A stretch of DNA of 64,000 nucleotides from Epilithonimonas lactis (GTDB taxonomy: Bacteria > Bacteroidota > Bacteroidia > Flavobacteriales > Weeksellaceae). Below the pieces are notes generated by a model. That model made no database searches and was not told the DNA's origin. It worked only from the letters and a program-made list of their open reading frames with translations. This document shows, in pieces, positions 38,001 through 45,483 of this stretch. Positions within the stretch are counted from its first letter, which is position 1; each line of letters begins with the position of its first letter. Position numbers and translations under genes: made by a program. The stretch spans positions 1 to 64,000 of the forward strand of contig NZ_FOFI01000005.1 of NCBI RefSeq assembly GCF_900110605.1, given 5' to 3'.

Positions 38001-38016
38001 AATAGGAATTTTTCAT
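35011..38016 (-). CDS. SusC/RagA-family TonB-linked outer-membrane protein
   Basis: 1001 residues: a signal peptide (ending SSNTNAQ), a carboxypeptidase-D-like repeat domain (TISGTVTSSNKPLSGVMISQ), a plug domain with NVLSAVQGRMPGVSI and the hallmark LKDADATAIYGSRGANGVVL, and a 22-strand barrel that ends IAFGLQLNF. It is a TonB-dependent importer and works with the adjacent SusD. It heads the operon, with about 650 non-coding bases upstream. Confidence 0.94.
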   Translation of the reverse strand: MKNSYSNIGGIFFGLMLTAVSSNTNAQTRTISGTVTSSNKPLSGVMISQEGSDQVTTTSENGTYTLQVSVENPILLFRHPDYSEERITATNQKVINISLKENVKGIEEVILNAGYYKVRDKESTGSIAKVSAKDIENQPVTNVLSAVQGRMPGVSITQNSGVAGGGYDIQIRGRNSLRNSVNSSVDGNQPLYVIDGVPLGGQLNSAYSVTIMPLRSISPLNAISPNDIESIEILKDADATAIYGSRGANGVVLITTKKGKKGTLGLSLNTSYSLSSVASHMDMMSTEQYLSMRRQAYQNAGIATLPATAYDVNGTWDQNRYTDWQKELIGRKAAGSMTQASISGGTDRNSFLVSFTHNDQSSVFPADYHYKTNILNSSFSHVSSDQKFRIEASNMFSSLSNNVVNSDLTTQALGMSPNAPALYDSAGNINWENNTFTNPVASLVSTYENKISQWNTNVNLSYRFWKDLSFKINGGINYQNLDELSLKPSNMYNPAYGIKPASSSVLKSNNSLFSYIIEPQLSWKKNIGLHQLDVLAGGSFQETNGRQSSMIGVGFASNALITNIGAATTKIVADQVNAPYKYAALYTRLNYQYNNRYIVNLTGRRDASSRFGTNNRVANFGAAGAAWLFTKESFFENISWLSYGKLRGSYGITGSDFIGDYQYLDTYTINDIGYNSITGLYPSRLYNPDYSWEKTKKLEAALELGLFKDRLMLTTSWYRNRSSDQLVGIPLPSTTGFSNVLANLGATVENSGWEMSLNSNIVRSEQWKWESGVNLTVPQNKLLSFPGLEGSTYANTYKVGYPTSIVKVFEYQGIDPVTGNYTFRDFNGDGKISAPDDTQAVENIGVRYFGGWQNQVSYKNISLSFLFYFVKQRNWNYTRNMPTPGTMSNLPAEFVNVWSVENPGGIIMPYSTGTNTQVNTLTNNFRNSTAAIGDASFIRLKNVQLNYRIESSDRFFKDAVVYVQGQNLWTWTKYFGLDPEFSVTGYLPPLKTIAFGLQLNF

Positions 38017-38662
38017 AGATTTGTAAAAGGTTTTTTAATTGTTCAGTAATTACTAAGCTTCGCTCTTTCCCTAGGTCGTCAAACTGTATGGGAAGGGGCT
38101 TTTTTGTTTTTTGATCTTTTGTAATTGTAGTAGTGGCTTCATTGATAGTTAAAAACTTTCCTAATGCCCTTTGGTGTGAAAAAGGACTGGTGAGGATCTG
38201 TAAGCAGTGACCGCAAGGCACCGGAAAGAATTTGATATGAATGAAATCTGTGTCCCGAGTGAGCTATTTAAAGCCGCAATAGGTTGTACCTTCCTATTGT
38301 ATCGTGTAGTCTGATACTGTATTTTAGGAAGCGGGCTTAGATTTTTTGTAGAAATGAGCGAACTGCATTGAAAAAAGACGGCATGGGTACTCTACATTAT
38401 CAGTAATAGGGGTACTGGTATACCTTACACACAGATAAGGGGAAGAGACCCACGCCTAGGTCGTGAGCCGCTTACTTATCGTCTTGTGTGTTTAAAAATT
38501 ACCAGTTTTCTATTACAAGATTCTAAGCAATAGCTTCTATATTTCTTTGAAGTATCGCAAAGTTACATTTTCTGTAACCTCTTTTACAAATATAATAAAA
38601 AAATTCTTATTCGATACAAATTTGTATCGAATAATATTATTGAATATTTCAAATTTTACTAT
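38017..38662. other. susC-XRE divergent intergenic region
   Basis: About 646 bases. It must hold the susC promoter (minus) and the XRE gene promoter (plus). A strong palindrome lies at 38607-38634. A 74-codon minus-strand frame at 37997-38221 overlaps the susC start and lacks support. Nothing else is recognised. Confidence 0.5.
38607..38634. promoter_or_regulatory. 28-base perfect palindrome, probable XRE operator
   Basis: Perfect dyad centred at 38620/38621 with core TTCGATACAAATTTGTATCG. It ends 28 bases before the XRE gene start, where an autoregulatory operator would lie. The core resembles the GATACA/TGTATC operators of the S24 repressor at 55.8 kb. Confidence 0.6.
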
Positions 38663-39028
38663 ATGCAAGAATATAGTAATGAAGAAATTGACTTTTTAGC
38701 CTTACAGATCGGCTGTATAGTTAGAGTTGAAAGACTTAAACAAAAAATATCCCAAGAAAGTCTCGGACTTTTGATCGGATCTAATAAGACTACTATTGGT
38801 AGATTGGAGAGATATGAGCATTCTACAAGTTGGAAAATACTATTTAAAGTTTGTCAGTCACTAAAAATCGAATACAATCCCCTGTTTATATTACAATCAT
38901 TGGATTATGTCCTATCTATAATTAAGGAATCATTTAATTTGGAAGAAAAACTAACCGCTGAAAAAGAACTATTTTACAAAAACTTAGAGATTGATGCTAA
39001 AGAAAAATTTAATAAAATAAAAAAATGA
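38663..39028 (+). CDS. XRE-family helix-turn-helix regulator
   Basis: 121 residues. The HTH_3 domain spans about residues 14-70 (IVRVERLKQKISQESLGLLI, then SNKTTIGRLERYEHST), followed by a charged helical tail. The recognition helix NKTTIGRLE replaces the usual SQSTISRIE form. It probably represses itself through the upstream palindrome. It is followed by a strong terminator, so it is a one-gene unit at the head of the defence-type island. Confidence 0.83.
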   Translation: MQEYSNEEIDFLALQIGCIVRVERLKQKISQESLGLLIGSNKTTIGRLERYEHSTSWKILFKVCQSLKIEYNPLFILQSLDYVLSIIKESFNLEEKLTAEKELFYKNLEIDAKEKFNKIKK

Positions 39029-39047
39029 TACTTTAGGATAACTTAAA

Positions 39048-39083
39048 AAACAAATCCTGACGGTTGTCAGGATTTGTTTTTTA
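39048..39083 (+). terminator. Rho-independent terminator after the XRE gene
   Basis: AAACAAATCCTGAC and GTCAGGATTTGTTT form a perfect 14-pair stem with a GGTT loop, followed by T residues. Confidence 0.9.
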
Positions 39084-39112
39084 AGTTCAAGTAGTATAGA
39101 TAGATTCAATAC

Positions 39113-39157
39113 AAAAATCCCCAATAAATGGGGATAAAAACTAATAACCATGAAAAC
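39113..39157. repeat. Hairpin-leader repeat, copy 1
   Basis: ATCCCCA and TGGGGAT form a hairpin, followed by the conserved AAAAACTAATAACCATGAAA stretch. Bases 39129-39157 are identical to 53098-53126. The ATG at 39150 opens a 16-codon frame (MKTHLYERSCKCIYLF). On the minus strand the hairpin is followed by T residues and could terminate the 58-residue gene at 39192-39368. Confidence 0.6.
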
Positions 39158-39191
39158 TCATTTATATGAGAGATCATGCAAATGTATTTAT

Positions 39192-39368
39192 TTATTTTGA
39201 AATAGATATTTCCTTATAGTACCTATCAGAACATTGCAGCAGAACTTCTTCTGTTTCCTTAAGCACTTTTTTGGTTTTGTCGTGCTCTTTGATGGTCTGA
39301 TAAAGACTTATTGATAATGCGATGATTGCAATAGTAGCAATTACACTGTAGATTTTTAGTGTTTTCAT
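39192..39368 (-). CDS. Small single-pass membrane protein
   Basis: A 58-residue frame, short enough to be missed by size filters, reads MKTLKIYSVIATIAIIALSI, then SLYQTIKEHDKTKKVLKETE and ends YYKEISISK. One N-terminal membrane helix is followed by a charged coiled-coil-like tail. This composition is unlikely for a shadow frame, since no gene lies opposite. The function is unknown. Confidence 0.6.
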   Translation of the reverse strand: MKTLKIYSVIATIAIIALSISLYQTIKEHDKTKKVLKETEEVLLQCSDRYYKEISISK

Positions 39369-39457
39369 ATTTGTGGTTTTTGTAAAGTTAAGAAAAATTG
39401 AAACGTCAAATAGGGTGATATCTTGTATATTTGAATTATAACGAACTTTTAATAACC

Positions 39458-40234
39458 ATGATTAATACCCTAGATTATCAAAAATCTTTAAATAGAGAAT
39501 TAGACATTGTAAAAAATAGAGTCAGAAATTTAATCGGAGATGCACACTGGGGTGAAGATGGAAGATATAAAGAAGAAAAGCTAAAATCTCTTTTAAAAAC
39601 AAAATTACCTAATAATTTATCTGTTGGAACAGGTTTTATACTGCATCAAATTACACCAACAGAAAATGTTTTATCAAAACAAATAGATATTATTGTTTAC
39701 GATAATAATTATTCTAAAATATTTGAAGAGGGAGATTTTGTCATTGTTACGCCAAGTTCTGTAAAAGCTATTATCGAAGTAAAATCAAACATATCATCAA
39801 GTCGTACAGACAAAAATGGTCTATCGAAAATTGTGGAAAATTTTAATTTTATTAATCGATTCCCAACATTATGTCGAACCGATGAAAACAGAATTTTTAG
39901 AGGATTAATTTCCTTCGATTATAGAGGTAAAATAAACTCTAGTGTTATTGACGATTCAATACGATTATCTCGTGGAGTAATTAATCATATTTCACTGGGA
40001 GGAAATATTTTTATAAGGCACTGGATAGACGGTATAGGATTAGATCCACCGGTTGATGCAAACTGCAATTCGAATTTCTATAATTTATACGAACTTGAAG
40101 ACTTATCCCATTCTTACTTTATTTCAAATCTTATTCATATGACAACATCAGTTGATCTATCAGACAGATATTTCATGGATTTTCCGATAGAAGGTTCTAA
40201 AGAAACTAAAAGGATCAGAACAGTGTGTCTATAA
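39458..40234 (+). CDS. DUF6602 domain-containing protein
   Basis: The ATG at 39458 (MINTLDYQKSLNRELD) is preferred to a TTG nine codons upstream. The domain signature is RVRNLIGDAHWGEDGRYKEE, KLPNNLSVGTGFILH and SKQIDIIVYDNNYS, then AIIEVKSNI. The spacing of IDIIVYD and IEVKSN looks like a PD-(D/E)XK nuclease core. DUF6602 proteins are uncharacterised and occur beside defence genes. It is followed after 18 bases by the broken AAA gene, so the two probably form one operon and one system. Confidence 0.77.
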   Translation: MINTLDYQKSLNRELDIVKNRVRNLIGDAHWGEDGRYKEEKLKSLLKTKLPNNLSVGTGFILHQITPTENVLSKQIDIIVYDNNYSKIFEEGDFVIVTPSSVKAIIEVKSNISSSRTDKNGLSKIVENFNFINRFPTLCRTDENRIFRGLISFDYRGKINSSVIDDSIRLSRGVINHISLGGNIFIRHWIDGIGLDPPVDANCNSNFYNLYELEDLSHSYFISNLIHMTTSVDLSDRYFMDFPIEGSKETKRIRTVCL

Positions 40235-40252
40235 CAATTAAGCTACTTGCAA

Positions 40253-41047
40253 ATGTCAGAAATGAACTTTTTAGTAACAGATAAATTTGGTAATTATCCC
40301 GAAAATACAAAAAATACAATCCTATTAACTTGGGACGATTGGAATGATTATTCATATTACACATTATTCGGTGTTGAGTATGTCGATTCCGAAGGAAAAA
40401 AATGCACAATAGGGGCTGTTAGAATCGCTTATATTGGCCAGAGAAAAGGTATTGATCAGAAAAAAATTAAGATTGGAGAGTCTTTCCAAACACTTGATGA
40501 CAATCATTTTTCTGTAGGTACTGAAGATTCTTACTACGAAACTTTAAATGAATTACCAGAAGAAGTTAAGTATTTTGTTTTAGTTGGACTTAATGATATC
40601 GCTCTAAATAGTGACAAATTGAATCTAGCAATAAATGAAGAAGTAACTACCGATTCTCTTCTGAGAGATATTTCATATTATACAATAGTTAATCAATTTA
40701 AAAGAATTGCTAATGGAGGAGCCAGGCTAAGTAACTACAGTTTTACTTATTCTTCGCAAACTGAACATACTCCGCCAATAGGTTTCGATATAATTGCAGA
40801 ACAATATCCTCCAACAAATATTCAGATAATTATAGGTAGTAACGGAGTAGGAAAATCATACCTGTTGAACAAAATGGTTAATTCCGTTTTACAACCAAAC
40901 AGTAATTCTAACGACGGACAGTTCATTTTTAATACACAGTACCAAAGTGACAAATTTTCTAATGTGATTTGTGTGACTTTTAGTACAAATTTGATAAAAA
41001 CATACATGAGTCTGAATTATCTAATCCTGAAGGAGAGCCTGAATTAG
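40253..41047 (+). CDS. AAA-type ATPase, N-terminal part (frame lost near 40985)
   Basis: 264 residues from MSEMNFLVTDKFG. The N-terminal half is unrecognised (it contains LTWDDWNDYSYYTLFGVEY). Then come an ATP-binding P-loop IIIGSNGVGKSYLLNKMV and a strand FSNVICVTFST. After that the frame runs out in a non-conserved tail (LIKTYMSLNYLILKESLN). In the -1 frame the text continues YKFDKNIHESELSNPEGEPE. Walker B and sensor regions are missing from both frames, so a frameshift plus an internal deletion is likely. Confidence 0.6.
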   Translation: MSEMNFLVTDKFGNYPENTKNTILLTWDDWNDYSYYTLFGVEYVDSEGKKCTIGAVRIAYIGQRKGIDQKKIKIGESFQTLDDNHFSVGTEDSYYETLNELPEEVKYFVLVGLNDIALNSDKLNLAINEEVTTDSLLRDISYYTIVNQFKRIANGGARLSNYSFTYSSQTEHTPPIGFDIIAEQYPPTNIQIIIGSNGVGKSYLLNKMVNSVLQPNSNSNDGQFIFNTQYQSDKFSNVICVTFSTNLIKTYMSLNYLILKESLN

Positions 41048-41571
41048 TCATAACTCAGCTTTTCAGAAGGTATTTGGAGCCATTCTCATTTTTCGATTAT
41101 GCAAAAATAAAAGAGGATGAAAATCTAAAATTGTTTTCTCTTTTACAAAACACAGGATTTATAGTAAAAAATTTAAACAAACCCATAAAAAATGAAAGCG
41201 ACATCTATCAGCAAGTGAAATGGATTTTGGGTCTGTACTATCCGAGCTGTAGACTTAGAAATAAAGCTTCGTTTATACAAGAATTCAAGGCCTACAATCC
41301 AGATATTTTAATCCCTGAGATGAAAACCGCAATAGAATATAAATATGTGGATTCAGCGAATGATAATATTGATGAATTTATGGATCAAATAAAAATTGAT
41401 GCAACAAATTACGTTAACGATTCTAGATACGAAAATTTTTATGCTGTTATCTACATTGAAGATATTTCAATATCAACACCTGAAAGTATTGAAATTGCGT
41501 GGAAAAGTAAACATTTTCCAAATAATTGGAACTTAGTTTTAAGCGGACATACAATTAAAAATAAAAAATAA
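41011..41571 (+). CDS. C-terminal fragment with a PD-(D/E)XK-like nuclease core
   Basis: Open from about 40984; a TTG at 41074 is the first possible start. It reads QLFRRYLEPFSFFDYAKIKE and LQNTGFIVKNLNKPI, then VKWILGLYYPSCRLRNKASF, NPDILIPEMKTAIEYKYVDS and a final WNLVLSGHTIK. The D-(x)n-EYK arrangement matches restriction-endonuclease-like folds. It has no ATG and continues the shifted frame of the AAA fragment, so it is probably the 3' part of the same, or a neighbouring, disrupted gene. Confidence 0.5.
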   Translation, partial: SELSNPEGEPELVITQLFRRYLEPFSFFDYAKIKEDENLKLFSLLQNTGFIVKNLNKPIKNESDIYQQVKWILGLYYPSCRLRNKASFIQEFKAYNPDILIPEMKTAIEYKYVDSANDNIDEFMDQIKIDATNYVNDSRYENFYAVIYIEDISISTPESIEIAWKSKHFPNNWNLVLSGHTIKNKK

Positions 41572-41628
41572 AAGCTACATACAAAATGTTAAATTTTGCA
41601 AAGCGCGACTTGAAATATTGAATAATAT

Positions 41629-43139
41629 TTATATAAATTTCGGCATTGGAACGATGTTTTCTGGCGAAGTCTGATTAACATTTCCACAAATGTAATATAT
41701 AATAGTAGCAATTAATATAAGAACGAGCACTATAATCCAAAGGGTGGTATACCATTTTTTCTTTTTCTTGATATATAATAGATCAGAATTATGTTCTTCA
41801 TCATTATTAAGGATACGGGCAATATCTTCTTCAGTTAATAAATCAGTATATCTTGTTTTAAAATCTTTATAACTTTTTTTAAATCTAATTTCTTGCTCAT
41901 TCAGTTCAAATCTTGAAATTATCATGTAAACTGATGTTATTCCAATAAATACTATAGTTATTAGAGTACTGTACATAATAAAATCAGAATTGTTTTTTGG
42001 AGTAGCCAGAATTCGCGTAACTATTAAGGAAGAGAAAAATGTAACTAATGAAAGTGCAGACTTTTGAAATCCGTTAGCAAAATTATCTGTAAAACTGGCT
42101 ACGCGCTTACCATAATCTAAAATTTGGTCGGACATTTTATTTCTAACTTCAATGTATTGTTTTACATTCTGTTTTTCATAAATTTTATAACTGGATTTTA
42201 AAGATTCAAATACATCTCCCTCAAGCTCCAAACTAGAGTTCTTTCTTAAATGTAACGAGATTAAGTTTCTAGCTAATCCAATCTTATCTAAAATATTCCC
42301 GCTACTGTATATCCATAAATATATATTGTAAAAATCATCTAAATTTTTAATAGTAATATTATCTTCATCTATGGATTCACTGATTGACTTATAACCATTA
42401 ACTTATAAAAAAAACTTTCTTTTGTTAAATCAGTGATATCAAAAACTGATGATATTATAAGAATTTTCGCTAACCTCTGAAATCGTTCCAATGTTGACAA
42501 ATCAATTTCACCATTACCGCTGAAAATAAAATCTTCTGGAAGAACATGTAGTTTTCCAAAAAATGATGAGTGATTATTAGAAACTATATTACTAATTCTT
42601 TTTTCAGGATATTCATAATTATCTTCTGTAGGTTGATATTGAGCCGAAATAAAAAATTTATTGCTGTTTAATGTACCAACAAAATCATTTATAAAGATAT
42701 ATACCTTTGAATTATGATTAAAAATATTGCTGGAGAAAAAGTTTGCTAAACTTAAACTGTCAAATGATTTTATATAATTGAAAAAACAGTCTTTTGAGTA
42801 AAAATAAAATTGATTATCGTTTGAATTCTTATAAACATTGAGTTTAACATTGATCTTTTCTCCCTCTTCATGACTTACCAGTAAATTTTTTAGATCGTTT
42901 AAACCTGATGTAAAATTATTATCGTCTTTGATTACAACAGCTTCACCCTGCTCAATAGATAAATAAACAGAACAAATATCTGAACCTCTGATTTCTGTAA
43001 AAATATCTTTGAAATTCTCTTCTGTAGGCATTAGGATTGTAGGATATGAATATTCTACAGTAAATTCACTGAAATCTTCTTCAAAAATTTTAATCTCATT
43101 AGGAGTTCCAATACTATTTAAAAAAGAATTATATTTCAT
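41629..43139 (-). pseudogene. Unrecognised membrane protein, frameshifted near 42400
   Basis: The first frame (43139 to 42369, 256 residues) begins MKYNSFLNSIGTPNEIKIFE and ends with a non-conserved tail after SFFYKLM. The second frame, open from 42402 without ATG, reads NGYKSISESIDEDNITIKNL, then ISLHLRKNSSLELEGDVFES, and ends with two pairs of membrane helices (SALSLVTFFSSLIVT, STLITIVFIGITSVYMII, WIIVLVLILIATIIYYIC). Adding one base near 42400 fuses them into about 503 residues: a soluble N-terminal half and a membrane C-terminal half. It follows the 351-residue gene by 11 bases. Such sensor plus membrane-effector pairs are common in abortive-infection systems, but no known family is recognised. 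Confidence 0.6.
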
Positions 43140-43150
43140 ACTTCTAAATA

Positions 43151-44206
43151 TTAACCACCAAATTCGTCAAAGCCTGTTGAGGTTTTGATAAAGATACCTT
43201 TTTCTTGTCGGCCATTCCGAGCACTTTCTATTGTACCAGGATTTACTTCCCCTTTAAGAACTAAATCAATACTCTCATGTAAACTAATAGTTTTCTTAAT
43301 TTTCGCAGTAATTGCCTTTTTAACTAAGCTAAACTGAGGATCAAAGACAAACTTTGTAGGAAGCTCTCTAGCCTTAAGCGCAAATTTTTCAATATCTAAA
43401 TCTTCCTTCTCTGGAACATATCCATCCAAACATTTTTCAATATAGTCTTGTATTTCAAACTCCTCATTGGAGCGGAAATAATGAATAGTAGTATTTCTTA
43501 AGTTCCAAAAATCAGTATTTGATTCCTTTCTAATAATATTGAGAATTTTAGATTCTATAATAGAAAATGCTTTTTTCGTATTTTCTTCATCTTCATATTT
43601 TTTTGCGAGTTCTAAGAAAGTATCCCACCAATATTTTGATATTGATTCATTAATATCATTAACATAAATCTCTTCTATATTTTTATCATTGTCAAAAGTA
43701 ATTTGGACAGATTTAAAAATCTTTTTCTTTAATGGAAATCCATCTTGTTGAGTAAAGGTTGTCCTTTCTATATAGGAAAGAGTTTCAGCTTTGCATATGA
43801 TAATTTTTTCAACATTTCGATCGGTAATATGCGAAATGATAAGCAAGCCTTCATGCAGTTGTTTACCTAATCTTGAAATTTTTTCCTGGGCTTCAACTTC
43901 AATTCTCAATAATCTGTCGGCAATTGCTTCTACTTCACTAAAATCTATATCATTATTAACAATTTGGCTGACTATATTAATAACCTCAGTATGCATGCTA
44001 TTACATATAAACTGTCTACCTCCTTGTGTTGAAATTTCGTGAACAATGCCATGAATAAAATTCATGTAATCTGCTTCATTATCAGTTGCTTCTAAACTTG
44101 TATGCTTGTTAGCATCTAAATCCAATGTATATGAACCGATGCTATGAAGCTGAAGGTCGCGCTGTGGAAAAGCAGCTTCCTGCTGTAAATCGTTATTGTC
44201 TGCCAT
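43151..44206 (-). CDS. Uncharacterised soluble protein, partner of the membrane gene
   Basis: 351 residues. The ATG at 44206 (MADNNDLQQEAAFPQRDLQL) is preferred to a TTG at 44230. It has no membrane segments. Visible features are GRQFICNSMHTEVINIVSQI, GLLIISHITDRNVEKIIICK, a GFPLKKKIFKSVQITFD stretch that faintly recalls nucleoid-associated NdpA-like proteins, and a lysine-rich C terminus ending STGFDEFGG. That resemblance is weak and I do not assign the family. Tight spacing with the downstream gene makes a two-gene operon. Confidence 0.6.
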   Translation of the reverse strand: MADNNDLQQEAAFPQRDLQLHSIGSYTLDLDANKHTSLEATDNEADYMNFIHGIVHEISTQGGRQFICNSMHTEVINIVSQIVNNDIDFSEVEAIADRLLRIEVEAQEKISRLGKQLHEGLLIISHITDRNVEKIIICKAETLSYIERTTFTQQDGFPLKKKIFKSVQITFDNDKNIEEIYVNDINESISKYWWDTFLELAKKYEDEENTKKAFSIIESKILNIIRKESNTDFWNLRNTTIHYFRSNEEFEIQDYIEKCLDGYVPEKEDLDIEKFALKARELPTKFVFDPQFSLVKKAITAKIKKTISLHESIDLVLKGEVNPGTIESARNGRQEKGIFIKTSTGFDEFGG

Positions 44207-44415
44207 TTGAGTAATTGAATGAAAATACAACTTTAATGTATTATGGTTAATAATTTTTGCTAATGTTATGATTTATAACATAATTGCCAAATATATTAAA
44301 AATACATTATCAGTATTTACGTGTTTCCGTAATTAAATGGAAAAATCATATAGTACTATAGAACATTCGTTGAGACAATGTAAGTATTAATAAAACTAAG
44401 TATTAACGGTATTGA

Positions 44416-45483
44416 TTAAAATTCAGACAATTTCCTCTCACTGTCACTTAAGAAAATAAGGTTGTCGGGCTCTGACATAAACCACGCAAAGCTCCCCCAA
44501 GCTAATTCAGGAACGGTTTTGCGGAATGGTTGTACCTGTCTGTCCCTATAAGCAGTAACGAATGCAATATTTTGTCGTTTGAAACCAGCCTTGTCACTGA
44601 GTTCATACAAAGCTTCTTTTCTTCTCTCGGAAATTGGCCCATCAGAGGCAACAACTTCAACAAATACCAAAAGCGGATCGGGTGTACCCAGATCTGCTAA
44701 GATCAGATCTGGCAAATTTTTATCTGCTTCGATTTCAAGGCCTATGGTTTTAGCAATAGCATCATCTACAAATGTTACTTTAGCGTCACTTGTGCTTAGC
44801 CATAAAACAGCTGGTTCTTTTAAAAATTTTTTGGAAAAAACTTCCACAACAGCTTTAGATATTTCCGAACTTGGACCAGCACTTAAGTTTCTTGCTTCAC
44901 CATTCGGAAACGTCACCAGAACTCTCCCATCAGTTACATTTCCAGTGCGGCTTGCTAACGATAATCTCGCTCTTGCGCTGGCTGATAAATTGGTACTCTG
45001 CCATGATTTGATTTCTGATTCCAATTCCTCTTCCGCAATCGTTGGGTTGAAAAGATTTGCAAAATCATTCTGAAGTGTATAGCGAGGTCGGCTGGACGTA
45101 GTAGGTAGACCAGCTCTAGTAATAACCGCTCCTACAGGAATCAATCCTTCTCTTAAAGTCTCGTCTCTGATAGGTTCTCTCGTATTATCTGCATACCATC
45201 TTTTGCCTTCGGGCTGAAAACCTTTCGATAATGCTTGGATACCATACTGCTTACGATTCAAATCATCAGAGAGGACTGACTGCTCAGTTGTCATCCTATA
45301 TACATGAACAGGACCGATAAAAGTGTCATTTCCATCAATCGCACCAACATAAAGCATGGTAAAAATCGTACTGGCAGCCATCTCCCTAATAAGATATGTT
45401 CTGTTGGGAGTACCTTCAGGAAATATCAAAGGAAGACGCTCATGGATTAATTCTCTTGTCACGTATGGAGGCAATTGACTCAT
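44416..45483 (-). CDS. BsuBI/PstI-family type II restriction endonuclease
   Basis: 355 residues. The C-terminal catalytic region reads LPDLILADLG, LLVFVEVVASDGPISERRKE and NIAFVTAYRDRQ, matching the BsuBI/PstI RE domain (PF06616). The N-terminal half has an HTH-like BsuBI/PstI recognition region (MLYVGAIDG, then TEQSVLSDDL). Characterised family members cut CTGCAG; the specificity here is inferred. The ATG starts one base after the methylase stop (45484), so translation is coupled and the methylase is made first. Confidence 0.88.
   Translation of the reverse strand: MSQLPPYVTRELIHERLPLIFPEGTPNRTYLIREMAASTIFTMLYVGAIDGNDTFIGPVHVYRMTTEQSVLSDDLNRKQYGIQALSKGFQPEGKRWYADNTREPIRDETLREGLIPVGAVITRAGLPTTSSRPRYTLQNDFANLFNPTIAEEELESEIKSWQSTNLSASARARLSLASRTGNVTDGRVLVTFPNGEARNLSAGPSSEISKAVVEVFSKKFLKEPAVLWLSTSDAKVTFVDDAIAKTIGLEIEADKNLPDLILADLGTPDPLLVFVEVVASDGPISERRKEALYELSDKAGFKRQNIAFVTAYRDRQVQPFRKTVPELAWGSFAWFMSEPDNLIFLSDSERKLSEF

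Noticed and set aside
37997-38221. A 74-codon minus-strand frame with a GTG start overlapping the susC start
   Set aside because: No recognisable domain, overlap with susC and a poor start. It may be a leader region but cannot be supported as a gene.
38390-38510. An imperfect CACACA...TGTGTG hairpin that could be an attachment site or a tRNA-like fold
   Set aside because: The stem is interrupted, no cloverleaf or anticodon arm can be drawn, and no second copy was found.
42360-42425. Programmed frameshifting in the T8 run of the membrane gene
   Set aside because: Slipping by one base either way in the run meets a stop within a few codons. The frame change must occur after it, near 42400, so a plain one-base deletion fits better.
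43151-44206. NdpA/YejK nucleoid-associated protein for the 351-residue gene
   Set aside because: Only one short stretch (around GFPLKKKIFKS) resembles the family; the rest does not, so the name would be a guess.
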